Source of the DNA: Poecilobothrus nobilitatus
Lineage: Eukaryota > Arthropoda > Insecta > Diptera > Dolichopodidae
DNA length: 64,000 nt
Direction of reading: 5' to 3'
Assembly (NCBI GenBank): GCA_947095535.1
Contig: OX352772.1
Span: 186,862,179-186,926,178, forward strand
The translations under genes and the position numbers were made by a program. Below the pieces are notes generated by a model. It searched no databases and had not been told where the DNA came from. It saw nothing but the letters and a program-made list of their open reading frames with translations. Shown here piece by piece: positions 21,752 through 34,261 of this stretch (its first letter is position 1; every line of letters starts with the position of its first letter).

Positions 21752-24700
21752 ATGCAAGATATAAAACTGTTTATACCTAGTTCGTATAAATCGGAAAACA
21801 CCAAGTTATGGTTCAACAACACTTGCAAAAAGGCCATAGAAAATATAAAGAAAATTTTCAAACTGTTCAAGACTAATGCTTCGGAAGAATCGTGCAGGAG
21901 CTATAAAGAGGCTAGAAAAAATTGCAAGAAAATAATCAATCAGCTAAAGTTTCCGCATAACCAAAGGCTAAAACAAAAAATCCTCTACCAGGCCAAATGC
22001 AATAGTTCCTTTTGAACATATGCAAAAAATGTCAAGCAGAACTTTTTTTTTTTGCATTTTCATGCCCTCCGCTGATCGATAATAACTAACTATCTAAATA
22101 ACTCTATCATTTCAAATTCGTTTGGGAAGGTAAACTTATTTGCAAAACTTTTTGCGTCAAATTCCACGCTTCCTTTTAACCTTTTTTACCTATCATTTTC
22201 GACTGGGATATATCCCTGTTAATGGAAGACTGCTCATGTTTCACCAATTCCCAAAAAAGGTCACAAAAGCCACCCATCTAATTATAGGCATTTAGCTATA
22301 ATTTCGATTATCTCCAAAGTTATAGAAACGATCATAAACCAAAAGCTTTGGAAATATATCGATGATAAGGGTATTTTAAATGATCGACACTATGGTTTAA
22401 GAATATGTAACCGATCCACTGGCGATGTTTTGACTTAACTTTGTAGAAAACTTAACAGCAGCATTCACTATTCTGGCGAATGAACTGTTGTTGCTCTTGA
22501 TATTTCGAAAGCTTTTGATTGACTTTGGCATGGTGCTCGTTTCAGCAAATGTCAAGCTATCTGCCTTGGAACTACTTTCTGTAAATAGGTTGAAGATTTT
22601 CTTTCGTCCGCAAGGACCCGTCCCTGCTCCAACTCTCTTTTTGATTTTTTCAACGATCTCTTATCTACAACCTTCAATCTAATCCACAGTTTTGCTAACG
22701 ACAGCACTCTGGTGCAATTTTATGCGTTTCCTAGGATGTCACAAACACCGCCATCAATGCAGCACGGCTTACTATATTCAACACGGTTAACCCTGATTTT
22801 GCCATAATTGCTAGCTGGGGTGCTAACAACAGAGTGCAGTTTAACACCACCAAAACTCGATGTTGTCAGATCTCAATAAAAAACGAATACTAACCCTACT
22901 CTGAGGTTCCAGGAAGAAATTGTACAACGATCAGAAAATCTAAGTATTTTAGGCATACAGCTAAATCATAAAATGATATGGAATGATCAAATTTTTGATA
23001 TAGCGAAAAGTGCTGCTAAATGCTTAAGTTTTCTCTCTAGGTGCAAGACATATTTTTGATCCAGGGACTGGCTAAATATCTATAAGGGTTATATAACACC
23101 CAAGATGGAATATAGCTCCCATATATGGTGTACCAAAAATGCGCCATTCGTCTTATTAGAGACTCCGTTGAGACTGCTTGTCTCACTTCGCTTCACATTC
23201 GTCGTAATATTAGAGCTCTTTCTCTTTATACCCGTACGATAGGATCGGGTATAATAAAATTACTCCTCCGTTTGTAACACCTCGAAATAAGCGAGCTAGA
23301 TATACCTTCAAAGGTATGGATCGGATCAGAAAAAAATTCTAAGACTTTTGAGCCATGTCCGTCCGTCCGTCCGTCCGTCAGCACGCTAACTCAAAAACTA
23401 AGAAAGCTAGAATCTTGAAATTTACACAAAATATTTTGGTAGTAATTTGTAGGTTCCCTATTTTTTTTGGTTGAGTTTGGACCAAGCCTTAGGGTAGCTC
23501 TCGAACACCTAACTTTTAGATCCCCACATTTTTTTTGTAATAGAGCTATGAAATTTTAACCGCTGATAGATCTCATAAAAATATTAATTTTATTTTTAAT
23601 AACTTTTTTTCGTAGCCCCACCCGTTACGGAGCTACAGCTCCCCAAAGGTTCAAAAAAGCTCTATATTTAAATTGTTATAGCACAAGTTGTATAAAGTAT
23701 ATCTTCATTTTGAAAACGTCAAACGATTACTACTTCCATTAGCTTTAAAAGTATATATACAATAAATATATAGTTGTGGCATACGTTGTCTTAATTTACC
23801 GTTATGCGAAACTAAAATTTTGCAAAATCCTTTAACCCTTCTATCTTCTAAACGGTTTAAGTTGGAAACTTGAAATTTCGACAGATGTTAGATCTTTGAA
23901 AATAAGTATGAGTCATTTCAGAAATTTTTTTTGTGTCACCCCCCGTTTAGGAGCTGTAATGGGTCAAAAACTGAAAATTTCCTATTTTTAAACACCTGTA
24001 ACTTGAACACCTGTTAAAATTTTTTTGAAGTAATACACAAAAATTAAAGCTTCAACATTATTTTCTTATTTCTGTTAACAACTTTTTTTAATAATATAGG
24101 GTTACTTTATAATTGACGAAAGTGTTACTTGATTTTTTCAAATTTTCTAACAAATTGCTTTAACGAATTTTTTCCATTTTGTTTTACTCGATAATTTGAA
24201 ATTGTTGAGGATATAATGCGTAGTACAAAAAAATGTAAATTAATAAACAACATAACGGTTGCTTGAAGAATTTTTATTTATATGATATTGATATAAATAC
24301 TTATATAATATCATGTTTATTTACATATCGTATATGCCACTAGTGGGTGAATGATAAGAGTATATATGTATATTATATAGTGCCGTATTTACATACATAT
24401 ATATGTATTTTATTGTACTTATAAAAAATTATTCTATCAATGGAATATTTAAATATAATATAATATAATATTTAAAATTACATTTACTGTTTTGTACTTA
24501 GTAAATTTAATATACATTTACCGCTTAGTATTAAATGGTACTATAGAATATTTGAAAAAGTTTTGGATTGATAATCGTTATGTGGAAGATTAGAATCTGC
24601 TTTTGAAGAATGTACATATAAACATATAGTTTGAATATATGTACAACCCATAGTACTAGAAATTATAAAATTTACCCAAATTATTTTAAAATACTAAAAT

Positions 24701-25225
24701 GTTAAAAAAATAATATTGTAAGCAGAGTGACAGGCTGTGAACATACTAACGGTTCGTACGGGTATCTAAGAGTTGACAAAGTCAACTGTATTCTTCCTCG
24801 TTTTTATAGATATTTTGTGGGGAATGTTGAAACATTTGTTCAGATGAGATAAAATCGCTGATGCCACCTCTCAAAACATTCCACCACACCACTAAAGGGA
24901 CCTCAAGTGCTCATACCTACTATGCGGAACTTTCTAATTAATCTTTCTACTGGTTATAGCAAATTGTTTGTTGTGAAAACTGCAAAAATGTGCAACGTAT
25001 TACCATCCTCTGTGTTTCCAAAAATTGACGATTTTTTGATTTACAATTTGGACAAATTCAATACGAATGTTAACAGATTTATGACGCAAATTACCGTCTC
25101 ATTATTCTTTATCCGCATTTTGTCCGTCCGTATCCCATCCAATTTAGTCTCAACTACTTTTTATTACAAGGGAACATACTCCTAGATTGAGATTATTGAA
25201 TAAAAAAAATAAAAAAAATACTAAG
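21752..25225 (+). pseudogene. Jockey-like non-LTR ORF2 remnant, split by a Helentron-like insertion
   Basis: The plus strand shows the pre-RT region (21752-22015: KLWFNNTCKKAIENIKK, YKEARKNCKKIINQLK). RT blocks follow, broken by stops: PIPKKGHKSHPSNYRHLAII (about 22236-22295), VALDISKAFD (motif A), FANDSTLVQF (motif C with AND in place of ADD) and ILGIQLNHKMIWNDQI. The part up to 23226 ends ALSLY. The frame resumes beyond the insertion with RYFVGN and then PSSVFPKIDDFLIYNLDKFN (24907-25185), the C-terminus. An A-rich tail at about 25199-25220 is the 3' end. Many stops show it is old. Confidence 0.8.
23227..24804 (+). mobile_element. Helentron-like non-autonomous element, family A copy 1
   Basis: Starts TATACCCGTACG (23227-23238). 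Near its other end are the inverted motif CGTACGGGTAT (24755-24765), then a 7-bp stem-loop AGTTGAC-AAA-GTCAACT (24771-24787), then a short tail GTATTCTTCCTCGTTTT. A (GTCC)n microsatellite lies at 23367-23384. Subterminal inverted repeats, one hairpin near one end, a GTCY microsatellite and insertion between T and T are hallmarks of Helentron-derived DINE-1/mini-me-type repeats. It has no protein. It splits a Jockey-like ORF between ALSLY and RYFVGN. Confidence 0.65.
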
Positions 25226-26086
25226 TTTTAGTATTATTACATATACATCGTATTGATATTTACTTTTGAATTTGTATTTTGTATCACAGTTGTTTTTTTT
25301 TTTTTACATATTTCGAATCCTTCAATTACTAATATTATTTAAAATTTTTAATAATACATATTTTTTTTTTACATCTTTTCGTGGTATTTTATTCAATAAT
25401 ATACTTTTACCTGATCATCCACTGCTGTTGTTTCGTTAGGTCATTCGCCTGATATTTTCCTTGATCCAAAATGATTACCAACTTTTTTAACTATTTTATA
25501 AGGACTATTAAACTATTATTAAAGTTTTTTTAATAATTTAGACCGTTGACTATACTACGATCTTGGTAGCGCTATTATATCACTAACTTTATAATCTGGT
25601 TCTATTCAGTGCGACACGAAATTTACAAAATTTCGTTTTTGCAAAGTCTCGTTTTACAATCAAGTTTTTACAAAATCTCGCTTTTTTTAAATCTCGGTAA
25701 ATCTCGTTTTTACTACAGCAAAAATAGTACATTAAATTAAAAACTGTGGAGAGTAATTAATAATACAATTAAGAATAGTAATAATAATAAAAATTAACGA
25801 ATAAAATGGAAAATGAAATGGTGTACAAATGGAAAATGGTGATTTTGCGGAAACATATAAAGACATAGCTGAAATCTTTAACAAATTTTTTAATTAATTA
25901 GGTGAAAATATAATAAGCAAAAACAAGTCATCCTTAACTAGTGCTATACCGACAAGAAATGTCACCAATTGTTTGTTTAAAAACATAAATAAAAAAATAA
26001 TATTTTAATTTAATATAATTCAAAAAGATTTAATATATTAAAAACTGTTCAAAATCAAAAAAAAACTGTTCAATTCAATCTAAAAA
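25226..26086. other. AT-rich stretch with a gypsy integrase scrap and a short tandem repeat
   Basis: On the minus strand around 25448-25600 short pieces read YKVSDIIALPRS and SPYKIVKKVGNHFG, resembling the C-terminus of a Ty3/gypsy integrase. At 25615-25705 a unit close to TTTTTACAAAATCTCG repeats about five times. From about 25964 the sequence resembles 56960 onward, part of the BEL/Pao LTR region. Confidence 0.45.
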
Positions 26087-27245
26087 ACAAGTAAATGTAA
26101 CAGTAAGTCGATGCAATCGACTTATTTATACCCTACACCTAAAAAATTCAAATTAAATTAAAAATCCATAAGTTATTTTAGTTAGGAATTTAATATAAGC
26201 TAAAAAAAATAAATGCTTTTACAACCTTTGTACAAAATTTCAGGTTTCTATCTTTATTAAGATATGCTTGCTAAGTCTTGGGAAATGTGTGAAGGCACCC
26301 GGACCACTACCCCAATTCATCTCAAATTTTAGAGACATCATCAGAACAGGGTAGAATACTCTTATATCGAAGATATGCTTATTCGGTTTTGGGAGTTGTG
26401 TGGGAGATACTCGAACAACCACTCAAATTCATTTGAAATTGTAGGCGAATCAGGGATTCAGGAAACAACACCCTGTTATTAAATTTACAGTTTCTATCTA
26501 TATTAATTTCGAAGATATGCTTGTTCGGTTTTGGGAGTTGTATCGGAGGTACTCGAACAACCACTCCAATTCATCTAAAATTTTAGGCAAATCAGGAATT
26601 CAGGAAACATCACCCTCGTATATAATTGGAAGTTTCTATCTTTATTAATTTCGAAGATATGCTTGTTCGATTTTGGGAGTTGTGTGGGAGGTACCCAAAC
26701 AACTCCTCCAATTCATCTCAAATTTTAGGAATATCAGGAATTCAGGAAATAATGCCCTAGTACCAAATTTGAAGTTTCTATCTTTATTAATTTCGAATAT
26801 ATGCTTGTTCGGTTTTGGGAGTTGTGTGGGGGTACCTGAACAACCACTCCAATTCATCTTAAATTTTAGGGATATCAGGGATTTAGGAAAATACACCCTC
26901 GTACAAAATTTTAAGTTTCTATCTTTATTAATTTCGAAGATATGCGTATTCGGTTTTGGGAGTTGTATGGGAGGTACCCGAACCCATGGTCCGATTTCGC
27001 CCATTTGCAATCCCCGCTTTACTTTAGCCATTGTTAAGCAACAGTATAAATTTCATCGAGATAGCATCAGTATTTTTTGAATTATCGCGCGTACGGACCG
27101 ACGGACGAACGGACATCGCTAAATCGACTCAGGAGGTGATCCTGTTTCAGCATATATACATGTCCATATCTAACTCGCTTTCTTTTGGTGGTTAAAAACA
27201 CCATACCAAAGTTAATATACCCTATACTTTAAGTGTAGGTTATAA
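26087..27245 (-). mobile_element. Helentron-like non-autonomous element, family B copy 1, with central tandem repeats
   Basis: One end has a short tail (ACAAGTAAATGTAAC), a 9-bp stem-loop TAAGTCGAT-GCA-ATCGACTTA (26104-26124) and then TATACCCTACACC; the other end has GTGTAGGTTATA as the inverted motif. A GGACCGACGGACGAACGGAC stretch near 27095 is a decayed GTCC microsatellite. The centre (26234-26970) holds about five units of roughly 140 bases. The organisation matches family A. The unfilled target is visible at about 57050-57065, which dates the insertion as later than the LTR duplication. Confidence 0.65.
26234..26970. repeat. Tandem array of about 140-bp units inside family B copy 1
   Basis: Each unit contains TTTCTATCTTTATTAATTTC, a GAAGATATGCTTGTTCGG segment, GGGAGTTGTGTGGGAGGTAC and CCAATTCATCTCAAATTTTA. 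About five units can be followed; spacing between TATCTTTATT motifs is 139-143 bases. Open frames across it on both strands are repeat artefacts, not genes. Confidence 0.85.
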
Positions 27246-27347
27246 AAAGTGAATATTAAATACTTTTGAAAAATTAATAACGCACTGTTATTTTTATGCT
27301 GAAATTAAAAACGCACTGTTTTTTTCCTTTTAATAAAACACACTGTT

Positions 27348-28751
27348 TATACCCGTACGATAAGTTTTTTTTGGTTGAGTTCCGACCAGAACTTCGGGTA
27401 GCTCTCGTATACCAAACTTTTAGATCCCCACATTTTTTTTGAAATAGAGCTATGAAATTTTAACTGCTGATAGATCCCACAAAAATATTAATTTTATTTT
27501 TAATAACTTTTTTTTGTAGCCCCACCAGTTACGGAGCTACACCTCTCCAAAGGTTCAAAAAAGCTCTTTATTTAAATATTTATAGCACAAATTTTATAAG
27601 GTATATCTTTATTTTGAAAACGCCAAACGATTACTGCTTTTATTAGCTTTAAAGTTATATATACCATAAATATATACTTGTAGCATACGGTGTCTTAATT
27701 TACCGTTATGCGAAACTCAAATTTTGCAAAATCCTGTAACCCTTCTATCTTCTAAACTGTTTAAGTTGGAAACTTGAAATTTTGATAGAAGTTAGATTTT
27801 TGAAAATAAGTATGAGTCATTTCAGAAATTTTTTTGTATCACCCCCCGTTTAGGAGTAGTATGGGGTCAAAAACTGAAAATTTCCTATTTTTAAACAGCT
27901 GTAACTTGAACACCTGTTACAAATTTTTTGAAGTAATACACAAAAGTTAAAGCTTCAACATTATGCTCTTATTTCTGTTAACAACTTTTTTTTAATAATA
28001 TAGGGTTACTTTATAATTGACGAAAGTGTTACTTGATTTTTTCAAATTTTCTAACAAATTTCTTTAACGAATTTTTGCATTTTGTTTTACTCGATAATTT
28101 GAAATTGTTGAGGATATAATTCGTAGTACAAAACAATGTAAATAAATAAACAACATAACGGTTGCTTGAAGAATTTTTATTTATATGATATTGATATACA
28201 TACTTACTTATATAATAACATGTTGATTTACATATCGTATATGTCACTGATGAATGAATGATAAGGGTATTGATGTATATTATATAGCGCCGTATTTACA
28301 TATATATATGTATTTTATTGTACTTATAAGAAATTATTCTATGAATGGAAATATTTTTAAAGAAATATTGCAATGTATGGCGATATACTTATAACAATAT
28401 AAATATACTATGTGCGCATTATATTTAAAATTATATTTACTATTTTGTACTAAGTAAATTTAATATACATTTACCGCTTAGTAGTAAATGGTACTATAGA
28501 ATATTTAAAAAAGTTTTGGATTGATAATCGTTATGTGGAAGGTTAGAATCTGCTTTTGAAGAATGTACATATAAACATATAGTTTGAATATATGTACAAC
28601 CCATAGTTCTAGAAATTATAAAATTCACCGAAATTATTTTAAAATATTAAAATATTAAAAAAATAATATTGTAAGAGTGACAGGCTGTGTACATACTAAC
28701 GGTTCGTACGGGTATCTAAGAGTTGACAAAGGCAACTGTATTCTTTCTCGT
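27348..28751 (+). mobile_element. Helentron-like non-autonomous element, family A copy 2
   Basis: Direct second copy of the 23227-24804 element, clearly diverged and lacking about 190 bases after the first 15, including the GTCC microsatellite. Ends are TATACCCGTACG and, beyond CGTACGGGTAT, an imperfect hairpin AGTTGACAAAGGCAACT and CTTTCTCGT. The empty site is present at about 57130-57145 (CACTGTTTTATTTCC), so this copy inserted between two T residues in the BEL/Pao LTR region after the LTRs were made. Confidence 0.7.
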
Positions 28752-29481
28752 TTATTTCCAATTTAATTATTTTATTTTAGCAACATTTTTGAGTTAAACG
28801 GTTCAAGATTAACGTTTAAAAAATTGAATGTATAAAAAAAAATAATTTGTGCTGCTTCAAGATGTTATGTGCTGATCGGTTGGACGTGACCAGAATTTAA
28901 TCGTTACTCAGATAAGTATACGTTTGTGTTATTTGATGATCCTTTGTGTTTTTTTTTTCTTTTTGTTTATTTTCAGACGCTGAAAATTGCCTTGGCATCC
29001 TCCCATAAAGATGTCAACATAAAGTTAATATTAATAAGTATCATCATAATTAAAAACATTTCATTCATATTTTTTGTTTGTTTATTTGCTTTTAAAGAAA
29101 AAAAATTCCGTATTTGCTGATTGTTTGTTGTTCTTAATGTGACTTCTTGTTGTGATACACACCACTGGACACCGGTTGAATATTATTGGATTGAATGCCC
29201 ATCACCACGACTCGACCATGCAAAGAGAGTAAGGAATTAGAACACATATAAGTAAGAATAAAAAAAAATGACAAAATATATATATATATGTATACAAGTA
29301 TTGTAATCAGTATATTAGTATTATTTTTTAGTAGGTATTCTCAGCTGTTGTGTAGATTTGCTATTGTAGATGTTCTCGGCTATTGTGTAGAGTAGTAGGA
29401 CTTATTGTAGAATTATTCCATCGTAAAAATTAGGTAAATAGTGTAGTTGATACTTTAACGTAGGTCTCTCGGTTGACGATA
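28752..29481 (-). repeat. BEL/Pao 3' LTR and untranslated region
   Basis: Segments here (TTCCAATTTAATTATTTTAT, a block with TAATTTGTGCTGCTTC and AGATGTTATG, GATTTAATCGTTACTC-like and the T-rich run ending TTTTCAGACGCTG at 28983) recur at 57138-57705, beyond the gag end of the same element. The shared part is therefore LTR. Between the pol end (29482) and the LTR lies untranslated DNA. The LTR is expanded by two Helentron-like insertions. Confidence 0.6.
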
Positions 29482-30786
29482 TTAGTTTTTTTTTTTTTTA
29501 TCGTTTGGTAATAAACAAATTTTTATAATCAGCCGTTTTAACGTACTGTGTTTAGTGCGTACGGTGACAACTGGAACCAACCCATCAGATCTGGGATGTT
29601 TTTCAATAATCCGGCCCCATAACCATTTATTGGGTGGCAGATTATCTTGTTTTAGTAAAACGAGTTGATTTGGTACTACATTTTCTATCTTTCTCGTCAA
29701 TTGAGGTCTCTGTTATAACCTTGATAAATATTCAGAGTTCCATCGAAGCCAAAAATTTTGTACTAACGCTTGCAAATATTGCCTTCGCGTTAGCCGATGT
29801 ATCTTTATATCGGCGACTTCTTCTTGTGGCGCTGCCAGCATTGAATCACCGATTAAAAAGTGTGCTGGTGTCAGCGGTGTGAGATCTTGTGGATCTGAAC
29901 TCATTTCTGTCAATGGGCGTAAATTGAGACATGCTTCAATATGACACAACACCGTATTAAATTCTTCGTATGTGATGGCCGTATTGCCCAAAATCCTTTT
30001 CAGATGATATTTTGTGGCTTTCACTCCTGCTACCCACAAACCTCCAAAATGTGGAACAGAGGGTGGGTTAAAATGAAACGCAACTTCATTATACTCCATC
30101 AGCGCGGCGATTTCAATATTTAAGTCTTAAATTATTTTTTTGCTTTGTTTAGTTAAAATTCTATGACCATCAACAAAATTTGTACCATTATCGCAGTATA
30201 TGTTTTTACACAGGCCTCTTCGGGCACAAAAACTTCTAAATGCAGCGACAAAGCCTTCAGATGACACATCACTTACTAGCTCCAAGTGTATAGCCTTAGT
30301 TGCCATTCATATAAAGAACGAAACGTATGCTTTATATTTAGCTGAATCTGAAAACTTCGGGTTTGTGAACGTTTTACCAGAATTGTCATTGCTTGTGTTA
30401 CTTCTTGAGCCCGTAAATATCCTTTCAATTTTATAGATTTTTTCTTTGCGTTGTTGATAAAGCGACAACAATAAGCTATGATTCGTGATAATTTGGTCAA
30501 CGATGAAAATTTACAATCGAAATCATCTTGTGTTGTGTTCACATAACATTGCACAATTTTTCTTTTTTCTAGTTAAGTTTCCACTTGCTTACTGCGAGCC
30601 CAAGACTCTGCTGGTTTGGACAGCCATTCCCGCCTATTCCAACAAAGTTGAAAATTAGCTAATTCAGCTGGGTGTAACCCCCTTGATGCACAGTTCACGG
30701 GGTTTTGCTTTTTCGGTACATGAGAACACACATTTTTTTCCAGTATGTTGTGAATGTGTGACACTTTGTTTGCGATGAAGGTGGTC
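29482..30786 (-). pseudogene. BEL/Pao Pol: RNase H end and integrase (left-arm copy)
   Basis: On the minus strand from 30786: FIANKVSHIHNILEK, VPKKQNPVNCASRGLHPAEL (the linker conserved in BEL/Pao), the integrase N-terminal region (30276-30554), TKAIHLELVSDVSSEGFVAA, IYCDNGTNFVDG (catalytic Asp), FNPPSVPHFGGLWVAGVK and the C-terminus (29482-29700) NQLVLLKQDNLPPNKWLWGR. In this copy the catalytic Glu of GGLWEAG is Val; the right-arm copy keeps Glu. Several frame breaks make it non-functional. It is the 3' half of the element whose gag lies at 44.2-56.1 kb. Confidence 0.85.
30721..30786. other. 66-base spacer at the palindrome centre
   Basis: This is BEL/Pao pol sequence (minus-strand FIANKVSHIHNILEK) continuing the left arm without a mirror copy in the right arm. 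It contains TTTGCGATGAAGGTGGTC, a unit of the minisatellite seen at 43887-44010. The same 66 bases, with a few differences, reappear at 43827-43885 in direct orientation. No sequencing-adapter-like sequence is present. Confidence 0.9.
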
Positions 30787-32025
30787 TGTACCGAAAAAGC
30801 AAAACCCCGTGAACTGTGCATCATGGGGGTTACACCCAGCTGAATTAGCTAATTTTCAACTTTGTTGGAATAGGCGGGAATGGCTGTCCAAACCAGCAGA
30901 GTCTTGGGCTCGCAGTAAGCAAGTGGAAACTTAACTAGAAAAAAGAAAAATTGTGCAATGTTATGTGAACACAACGCAAGATGATTTCGATTGTAAATTT
31001 TCATCGTTGACCAAATTATCACGAATCATAGCTTATTGTTGTCGCTTTATCAACAACGCAAAGAAAAAATCTATAAAATTGAAAGGATATTTACGGGCTC
31101 AAGAAGTAACACAAGCAATGACAATTCTGGTAAAACGTTCACAAACCCGAAGTTTTCAGATTCAGCTAAATATAAAGCATACGTTTCGTTCTTTATATGA
31201 ATGGCAACTAAGGCTATACACTTGGAGCTAGTAAGTGATGTGTCATCTGAAGGCTTTGTCGCTGCATTTAGAAGTTTTTGTGCCCGAAGAGGCCTGTGTA
31301 AAAACATATACTGCGATAATGGTACAAATTTTGTTGATGGTCATAGAATTTTAACTAAACAAAGCAAAAAAATAATTTAAGACTTAAATATTGAAATCGC
31401 CGCGCTGATGGAGTATAATGAAGTTGCGTTTCATTTTAACCCACCCTCTGTTCCACATTTTGGAGGTTTGTGGGAAGCAGGAGTGAAAGCCACAAAATAT
31501 CATCTGAAAAGGATTTTGGGCAATACGGCCATCACATACGAAGAATTTAATACGGTGTTGTGTCATATTGAAGCATGTCTCAATTTACGCCCATTGACAG
31601 AAATGAGTTCAGATCCACAAGATCTCACACCGCTGACACCAGCACACTTTTTAATCGGTGATTCAATGCTGGCAGCGCCACAAGAAGAAGTCGCCGATAT
31701 AAAGATACATCGGCTAACGCGAAGGCAATATTTGCAAGCGTTAGTACAAAATTTTTGGCTTCGATGGAACTCTGAATATTTATCAAGGTTATAACAGAGA
31801 CCTCAATTGACGAGAAAGATAGAAAATGTAGTACCAAATCAACTCGTTTTACTAAAACAAGATAATCTGCCACCCAATAAATGGTTATGGGGCCGGATTA
31901 TTGAAAAACATCCCAGATCTGATGGGTTGGTTCCAGTTGTCACCGTACGCACTAAACACAGTACGTTAAAACGGCTGATTATAAAAATTTGTTTATTACC
32001 AAACGATAAAAAAAAAAAAAACTAA
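30787..32025 (+). pseudogene. BEL/Pao Pol, inverted copy
   Basis: Mirror of 29482-30720. Plus-strand frames at 30953-31231, 31408-31794 and 31807-32025 encode the integrase pieces. Here the integrase keeps the Glu of GGLWEAGVK that is Val in the left arm. Other breaks are shared, for example the TAA before DLNIEIAALMEY, so decay had begun before the duplication. Confidence 0.85.
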
Positions 32026-32754
32026 TATCGTCAACCGAGAGACCTACGTTAAAGTATCAACTACACTATTTACCTAATTTTTACGATGGAATAATTCTAC
32101 AATAAGTCCTACTACTCTACACAAAGCCGAGAACATCTACAATAGCAAATCTACACAACAGCTGAGAATACCTACTAAAAAATAATACTAATATACTGAT
32201 TACAATACTTGTATACATATATATATATATTTTGTCATTTTTTTTTATTCTTACTTATATGTGTTCTAATTCCTTACTCTCTTTGCATGGTCGAGTCGTG
32301 GTGATGGGCATTCAATCCAATAATATTCAACCGGTGTCCAGTGGTGTGTATCACAACAAGAAGTCACATTGAGAACAACAAACAATCAGCAAATACGGAA
32401 TTTTTTTTCTTTAAAAGCAAATAAACAAACAAAAAATATGAATGAAATGTTTTTAATTATGATGATACTTATTAATATTAACTTTATGTTGACATCTTTA
32501 TGGGAGGATGCCAAGGCAATTTTCAGCGTCTGAAAATAAACAAAAAGAAAAAAAAAACACAAAGGATCATCAAATAACACAAACGTATACTTATCTGAGT
32601 AACGATTAAATTCTGGTCACGTCCAACCGATCAGCACATAACATCTTGAAGCAGCACAAATTATTTTTTTTTATACATTCAATTTTTTAAACGTTAATCT
32701 TGAACCGTTTAACTCAAAAATGTTGCTAAAATAAAATAATTAAATTGGAAATAA
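32026..32754 (+). repeat. BEL/Pao 3' LTR and untranslated region, inverted copy
   Basis: Mirror of 28752-29481 with a few small differences, for example CACAAAGCCGAG instead of CACAATAGCCGAG near 32120. Confidence 0.6.
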
Positions 32755-34159
32755 ACGAGAAAGAATACAGTTGCCTTTGTCAACTCTTAGATACCCGTAC
32801 GAACCGTTAGTATGTACACAGCCTGTCACTCTTACAATATTATTTTTTTAATATTTTAATATTTTAAAATAATTTCGGTGAATTTTATAATTTCTAGAAC
32901 TATGGGTTGTACATATATTCAAACTATATGTTTATATGTACATTCTTCAAAAGCAGATTCTAACCTTCCACATAACGATTATCAATCCAAAACTTTTTTA
33001 AATATTCTATAGTACCATTTACTACTAAGCGGTAAATGTATATTAAATTTACTTAGTACAAAATAGTAAATATAATTTTAAATATAATGCGCACATAGTA
33101 TATTTATATTGTTATAAGTATATCGCCATACATTGCAATATTTCTTTAAAAATATTTCCATTCATAGAATAATTTCTTATAAGTACAATAAAATACATAT
33201 ATATATGTAAATACGGCGCTATATAATATACATCAATACCCTTATCATTCATTCATCAGTGACATATACGATATGTAAATCAACATGTTATTATATAAGT
33301 AAGTATGTATATCAATATCATATAAATAAAAATTCTTCAAGCAACCGTTATGTTGTTTATTTATTTACATTGTTTTGTACTACGAATTATATCCTCAACA
33401 ATTTCAAATTATCGAGTAAAACAAAATGCAAAAATTCGTTAAAGAAATTTGTTAGAAAATTTGAAAAAATCAAGTAACACTTTCGTCAATTATAAAGTAA
33501 CCCTATATTATTAAAAAAAAGTTGTTAACAGAAATAAGAGCATAATGTTGAAGCTTTAACTTTTGTGTATTACTTCAAAAAATTTGTAACAGGTGTTCAA
33601 GTTACAGCTGTTTAAAAATAGGAAATTTTCAGTTTTTGACCCCATACTACTCCTAAACGGGGGGTGATACAAAAAAATTTCTGAAATGACTCATACTTAT
33701 TTTCAAAAATCTAACTTCTATCAAAATTTCAAGTTTCCAACTTAAACAGTTTAGAAGATAGAAGGGTTAAAGGATTTTGCAAAATTTGAGTTTCGCATAA
33801 CGGTAAATTAAGACACCGTATGCTACAAGTATATATTTATGGTATATATAACTTTAAAGCTAATAAAAGCAGTAATCGTTTGGCGTTTTCAAAATAAAGA
33901 TATACCTTATAAAATTTGTGCTATAAATATTTAAATAAAGAGCTTTTTTGAACCTTTGGAGAGGTGTAGCTCCGTAACTGGTGGGGCTACAAAAAAAAGT
34001 TATTAAAAATAAAATTAATATTTTTGTGGGATCTATCAGCAGTTAAAATTTCATAGCTCTATTTCAAAAAAAATGTGGGGATCTAAAAGTTTGGTATACG
34101 AGAGCTACCCGAAGTTCTGGTCGGAACTCAACCAAAAAAAACTTATCGTACGGGTATAA
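32755..34159 (-). mobile_element. Helentron-like family A copy 2, inverted copy
   Basis: Mirror of 27348-28751, ending CGTACGGGTATA at 34148-34159. Confidence 0.7.
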
Positions 34160-34261
34160 ACAGTGTGTTTTATTAAAAGGAAAAAAACAGTGCGTTTTTA
34201 ATTTCAGCATAAAAATAACAGTGCGTTATTAATTTTTCAAAAGTATTTAATATTCACTTTT

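Noticed and set aside
26645..27080. Open frames of 128 and 135 codons on both strands
   Set aside because: They follow the 140-bp tandem units and recur with each unit; the reading is a by-product of the repeat length and lack of stops.
30721..30786. Sequencing adapter left at a hairpin turn
   Set aside because: The spacer is BEL/Pao pol sequence continuous with the left arm and recurs at 43827-43892; no adapter-like sequence is seen.
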